Shown in pieces: positions 4,528 to 8,125 of a DNA stretch of 8,125 nucleotides. The DNA is from Bacillota bacterium (lineage in GTDB: Bacteria > Bacillota > Clostridia > Saccharofermentanales > UBA5734). The DNA is taken from positions 1 to 8,125 of the forward strand of contig JAEXPB010000129.1 of the NCBI GenBank assembly GCA_023438965.1, written 5' to 3'. Below the pieces are notes generated by a model, which was not told the origin of the DNA, made no database searches, and saw only the letters and a list, made by a program, of their open reading frames with translations. The translations under genes and the position numbers were made by a program. Numbering within the stretch: the stretch's first letter is position 1; each line of letters begins with the position of its first letter.

Positions 4528-6414
4528 GGGCAGATCTTCGGTGTACAGATAGTTGATGTAGTAGACCGCTTCCTGCTTCAGCGGGATCCCGGCGTCCGGC
4601 AGGTCATGCGGCGTATCGAATTCTGCGTCATAATCGATTGCCGGACTGGTCCGGACCGCGCCGGTGCGGAAGATAATCCGCTCGACTGTCGTGACGTTGC
4701 CAAAAAAGCGCATGCCGGTGTACTTTTGACCGTTGATCGTCAGATTGACGGTCTTGGTATAGCAATCGACCGTAAAGTCCAGCTCATACCAGTCGCCGCC
4801 ATAGGTGCAGGCCGGCGCGAACCCATTGCCGTGCTTGAGCCGGATCGTGCGGTCATCAGCGAATGTGACCCGGAAAATACAGCAGCCGCGCCGGTCGACC
4901 AGGTCAATCTGCAGCTGCCCGAAATAGTTCTGGCGCGGCTGGATGGCGGTGCGGATCCGGATGCGGCGGCTCGCCGGGAAAACACGCTCGGCCTTGGCAT
5001 ACTGGTAAGGATCGCGGCAACGCAGGCGGATGGCCAGATTGCCGGGGTTTTCCGGCAGCGGATATCGCTCCAGCGAAACCGGCGCCCACAGCGGGCTGTA
5101 AATATTCCAGTCCGGTATGACGCCGCGTGGCGTCAGGCCGGTGAAATCGTCGTGCACATGTCCGGCAACAGTCGATCGGATTGGTACCGGGATCTGCGTG
5201 AACCACATGTCTTCCTTGTTGACCGAATAGGCCAGTGTCAGCGAGCCATCCGGCGCCGCGGTGCCGCATTCCAGGCCGCGGATGTAGTGCAGGCCGAAAT
5301 CGCGCCAGAAGCCCCAGTAGCGTTGGGGCGGCACCTCGCCGGCCGCGCAGAGCATCGTACGGAAATGAACACCGTCGTCGGATGTCGTCACCGCCAGCGG
5401 CCAGCGGTGGGTCGAATCGGTCACCGGATTATAGGCCAGGGCGTAACGCCCGTCGCTCGTCCGCTGACCCCAGATCTTGCCGCCGGACATGACCAGCGAG
5501 CAGCATTTGCGGACCGGATCCCAGCTATGGCCGCCGTCATGGCTCAGCGAAACATTGGCATGCTTCCACAGGCCGACAATGGTGCCGTCCGGGAGAGTGT
5601 AATGGTTAAACGCTTCACCGGCTCCGCGGATGCTGAAGAAATCCGGGTCCGGATTGTCGCGGTTCTCCTCCCACCATTGCAGCACCGCCAGCTTGTCCGC
5701 CAGCAGCGCGTCGCAGGCAGCGATGAATCCGGCATCCGGCGATGCCTGATAGCAAGGGTAGGCCGTATTGCCGGCATGGTAGCCGCAGCTGACGTTGTAC
5801 AGAACGAAATAGATCGGGCCGAACGAGCCGTCCGGATAGATTTCGCGCACCACCCGGCCGATGCCGTTGCCTTTGCCGGGCATGACCGCCACCTCCGGCG
5901 AAAGGCCATAATAACCCAGGGTCAGCAGCCGTCCGTCCGGTGCGATGTAAAAGCCCATCCGCTGGTGCATGCAGGCCCAGGCCGGCTCATCGAACAAGTC
6001 CTGATGCGGACCGTTGTCCAGCGCCAGGTCCAATTGATACGGCGGGAACAGCACTGTCGGCCGGCTCCAGTGCATCCCGTCGGCGGAAGCGGCCAGCAGC
6101 GTGACACCGGCGCCAAGATGTTCGCTGACCGGATTGGCCAGGTAATGGAAATAGTAGGTGCCGCGCCAATAGACGATGTTTGGCGCATGGTTGTAGGTAT
6201 AGCCCAGTCCGTCGGCCAATTCCGGCTGTTCCCGGTTGGCGCGCAGCACCTGGTAATGGCGGGCGCCGACCGCAGGGCGCAGCTGGCCATGGTGATAGTC
6301 TTCATTCGGGATCTCCGTGCCGACATACGATATGTATTCATCTCGATATTCGGGATAAGTTATTGTTGCCTCGTCCGATTCAGCCGGAACCATTTTTTCA
6401 TATTGGTCGGTCAT
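4516..6414 (-). CDS. Predicted beta-propeller carbohydrate-active enzyme (sialidase-like fold) with C-terminal beta-sandwich
   Basis: A 632-residue protein I do not recognise by name. Residues about 70-410 look like a bladed beta-propeller. HAPNIVYWRGTYYFHYLANP (76-95) is a typical opening blade of exo-acting propeller glycosidases and lyases. Three Asp-box-like turns follow: SADGMHW (110-116), SHDGGHSW (291-298) and SDDGVHF (345-351). Residues about 420-600 are strand-rich and resemble a lectin-like beta-sandwich, with YGGDWYELDFTVD (538-550), NLTINGQKY (557-565) and RIIFRTGAVR (579-588). There is no signal peptide or membrane segment, so it should work in the cytoplasm. I cannot see the sialidase arginine triad with confidence. 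By context it may act on a uronate-containing glycoside; resemblance to rhamnose-glucuronate lyases or hydrolases of propeller fold is a hypothesis only. A GGAGGA site precedes the ATG. It follows the membrane AraC regulator by 69 bp and is probably cotranscribed with it. Confidence 0.75.
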   Translation of the reverse strand: MTDQYEKMVPAESDEATITYPEYRDEYISYVGTEIPNEDYHHGQLRPAVGARHYQVLRANREQPELADGLGYTYNHAPNIVYWRGTYYFHYLANPVSEHLGAGVTLLAASADGMHWSRPTVLFPPYQLDLALDNGPHQDLFDEPAWACMHQRMGFYIAPDGRLLTLGYYGLSPEVAVMPGKGNGIGRVVREIYPDGSFGPIYFVLYNVSCGYHAGNTAYPCYQASPDAGFIAACDALLADKLAVLQWWEENRDNPDPDFFSIRGAGEAFNHYTLPDGTIVGLWKHANVSLSHDGGHSWDPVRKCCSLVMSGGKIWGQRTSDGRYALAYNPVTDSTHRWPLAVTTSDDGVHFRTMLCAAGEVPPQRYWGFWRDFGLHYIRGLECGTAAPDGSLTLAYSVNKEDMWFTQIPVPIRSTVAGHVHDDFTGLTPRGVIPDWNIYSPLWAPVSLERYPLPENPGNLAIRLRCRDPYQYAKAERVFPASRRIRIRTAIQPRQNYFGQLQIDLVDRRGCCIFRVTFADDRTIRLKHGNGFAPACTYGGDWYELDFTVDCYTKTVNLTINGQKYTGMRFFGNVTTVERIIFRTGAVRTSPAIDYDAEFDTPHDLPDAGIPLKQEAVYYINYLYTEDLPAGR

Positions 6415-6418
6415 ATTT

Positions 6419-6424
6419 TCCTCC
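6419..6424 (-). promoter_or_regulatory. Ribosome binding site of the beta-propeller gene
   Basis: On the minus strand GGAGGA (6424-6419) lies 4 bases before the ATG at 6414. The 69-bp gap up to the regulator gene shows no convincing promoter or terminator, which supports cotranscription. Confidence 0.65.
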
Positions 6425-6483
6425 GTAGAAACAAATTGAAGCCGAACCCGGACCGGCCTGACCGGCAGGACCAGGCGGTGAGG

Positions 6484-8125
6484 TCAGCCTTGCGGCCGCA
6501 TCAGGTCGCGGTATTCGGTCGGAGTGATGCCTTCCTGTTTGCGGAAAATGCGTACGAAGGTCGAGCGGCTGTAGAGGCCGACCATCTCGGCTATCTTGCC
6601 GATCGGGTAGTCGGTCTGGAGCAGCATCTCCTTGACATGGTCCATGCGGACGCTGTTGATGTAGTCGGACAGGTTCTGTCCGGTTTTCTCCTTGAAGACC
6701 TTGGAGATGTACTTGACCGAAAGGCCCATGTCTTCGGCAATCTTTTCCAGATACAGGTCGTGGTTGTAATTTTTCTGGACATATTCGGCGATGGTCGCGG
6801 ACAGGTTGGCGCCGCGATTGTCCCGGTGACCGGAGACGGTCAGCACTTCCCGGAAAAAGGCCTGCAGCAGCTGGCCGGCAGCGTTGAAATCGCCGGCAAA
6901 CCGGCCGCGCCGGCGTAAATCGCGGTAACGCCGGATATCCGGCAGGGTCTCGTTGCGGCTGGCCAGGAAGCGCATGCCGGTGATATACAGCTCCTGGACC
7001 AGCAGTTCGAAGCCGTCAGATGAAATGCCATCCAGTTGATTGCGGTGCAGGATTGCCTCGACCAGGGCGAGGATTTCCTCAGTCTGGCCATCAGCCAGGC
7101 ATTTGGTCAGGGCCATCTCATCCTGCAGCGTATAGTCGAACATCGGCCGGGCTTCGCTGGCGCCGGCAGCCAAAATGGCCGACGCTTCACCGGTGTAGCT
7201 GATCAGGGCTGAGGTCGCCTGCTCGAAGGAACTGCCCAGGTCCGCCAGGGATTGAACCGGTCCGCCCAGCCCGATCGCGACTGTGAAATACGGTGCGTCC
7301 GGCGCCAGCAGGCGCAGCAGGTCGCTGAACGTCTCCCGGACGGACAGTCCGGAACCGCTGGCATCCAGCACGCAGACATAATGGTTTTCCCGGTGTTCGA
7401 GCACATAACAGGGCAGGTTTTGCTTGATCAGCTCCCAGAGGACGGATTTCAATCCGGCGATCAGGTTCAGGCGTTCGGTGTCCTGCATTTCTGCATTGAA
7501 AAAGTCGGAAAAACGGAACAGGACGTTGACGCATGCGTAGGGGCCACCCTGGAAACCATAATCGCGCCGGAGGATTTTCTCGATCCGCACCAGCCCGACG
7601 GTCTGCCGGGCGCTGAGCAGCTGCAGCAGGGCAGTGTCCAGATATTCGCCCTGGAGCGAGCGGCTTTCTGCCCTGGCCTCCGTATAGCCGCTGAGCAGCT
7701 GGTCGATGCCGCGGCCGATCTGGACGAAATCGTTGCGGCGGTCCGGGCCCGCGGCCGGGTCGGGCGGTTCGACCGCTTCCAGGGAGTCACGGATCTGGCT
7801 GATCGGCCGGTAAATCCTGATGGTGAAGTAATAGGACAGCAGAAGCCCGATGATCAGGAGCACGGCAAAGGCAACCATCAGCAGCAGAATGCTCGAGGAG
7901 CGGGACACGGCGTTGGCCGGGATGACGGCGAAGTAGCGCCAGCCGGTAAAGGAGGAAACCTGCTGGATCACGATACTGGATTCGCCGTGCATGATGGCAC
8001 GGAAGGAGCCGTTGTCCGCCGCCGCCTGACGGATAGCCGCCAGGTCGGCGGCCTGCCCGGCGGCCTGATCGGCCGCCGGTCCGTCGGTAAGGATCGGATT
8101 GCCGGAGGTGTCCAGAACATAATAG
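6484..8125 (-). CDS. Membrane-anchored Cache-like sensor/AraC-family regulator, N-terminus outside window
   Basis: The frame is open to the right edge, so 546 C-terminal residues are visible and the start lies beyond 8125. An internal ATG at 7992 is not the start, because coding sequence of the sensor domain continues upstream of it. Visible residues 1-70 look like the end of an extracellular Cache-type sensor (YYVLDTSGNPILTDG at 1-15; SSFTGWRYFAVIP at 57-69). One transmembrane helix follows (about 78-101, with LLLMVAFAVLLIIGLLLSYY at 80-99), then a HAMP-like linker starting RIYRPISQI. A long cytoplasmic region (about 140-430) of no recognised catalytic type comes next. A C-terminal AraC DNA-binding domain (440-546) has helix-turn-helix parts around LEKIAEDMGLSVKYISKVF (460-478) and IGKIAEMVGLYSRSTFVRIF (509-528). 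Such one-piece membrane regulators in Gram-positive bacteria are usually next to sugar ABC transporters or glycosidases. Its likely target is the downstream propeller gene. Confidence 0.9.
   Translation of the reverse strand, partial: YYVLDTSGNPILTDGPAADQAAGQAADLAAIRQAAADNGSFRAIMHGESSIVIQQVSSFTGWRYFAVIPANAVSRSSSILLLMVAFAVLLIIGLLLSYYFTIRIYRPISQIRDSLEAVEPPDPAAGPDRRNDFVQIGRGIDQLLSGYTEARAESRSLQGEYLDTALLQLLSARQTVGLVRIEKILRRDYGFQGGPYACVNVLFRFSDFFNAEMQDTERLNLIAGLKSVLWELIKQNLPCYVLEHRENHYVCVLDASGSGLSVRETFSDLLRLLAPDAPYFTVAIGLGGPVQSLADLGSSFEQATSALISYTGEASAILAAGASEARPMFDYTLQDEMALTKCLADGQTEEILALVEAILHRNQLDGISSDGFELLVQELYITGMRFLASRNETLPDIRRYRDLRRRGRFAGDFNAAGQLLQAFFREVLTVSGHRDNRGANLSATIAEYVQKNYNHDLYLEKIAEDMGLSVKYISKVFKEKTGQNLSDYINSVRMDHVKEMLLQTDYPIGKIAEMVGLYSRSTFVRIFRKQEGITPTEYRDLMRPQG

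Noticed and set aside
6440..6478. GC-rich repeats (GGACCGG, GACCGGC, CAGGACC) between the membrane regulator and the propeller gene, considered as a terminator.
   Set aside because: The best stem (CCTG/CAGG) has only 4 bp and no T-run follows on the minus strand.
4606..6918. A 770-codon open frame on the plus strand opposite the propeller gene and part of the membrane regulator.
   Set aside because: It crosses two recognised minus-strand genes and the gap between them, shows no known domain, and has the low-complexity composition of an antisense shadow frame.

Overview
The window carries a hexuronate (most likely D-glucuronate) catabolism locus from a GC-rich bacterium. The gene content points to a high-GC anaerobic Firmicute of the Clostridia type: strong GGAGG-type ribosome binding sites before every complete gene, a short-chain-dehydrogenase type of mannonate oxidoreductase rather than the long-chain E. 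coli type, a sugar phosphate isomerase/epimerase starting FILSAFADE, and a membrane-anchored Cache/AraC regulator. The taxonomy is an inference from gene style; there is no rRNA or other marker in the window.

Layout. Positions 1-146 (minus) hold the first 48 codons of a Gfo/Idh/MocA-type NAD(P)-dependent oxidoreductase that runs off the left edge. Positions 252-1136 (minus) encode a cupin-AraC regulator. A 160-bp divergent control region (1137-1296) separates it from a plus-strand operon: uronate isomerase uxaC (1297-2697), an SDR-type D-mannonate oxidoreductase/fructuronate reductase (2722-3570) and a xylose-isomerase-like TIM-barrel protein (3607-4473). Convergent with this operon, on the minus strand, is a 632-residue predicted beta-propeller protein with a C-terminal beta-sandwich (4516-6414). 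It is preceded in the same direction by a transmembrane sensor/AraC regulator (6484 to beyond the right edge at 8125).

How it may work together. UxaC converts glucuronate to fructuronate and the SDR reduces this to mannonate. Mannonate dehydratase (uxuA) and the KDG kinase and aldolase are not in the window, so the pathway must be completed elsewhere. The propeller protein lacks a signal peptide and so probably acts in the cytoplasm on an imported glycoside; a role in releasing the uronate that feeds the operon is inferred from context. The membrane regulator upstream of it probably senses an extracellular sugar, and the soluble cupin-AraC protein probably senses an intracellular one and controls the divergent operon.

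No tRNA, rRNA, CRISPR array, insertion sequence or attachment site was seen. No stretch longer than 300 bases lacks a gene. The least explained item is the beta-propeller protein; the TIM-barrel protein in the uronate operon is second.
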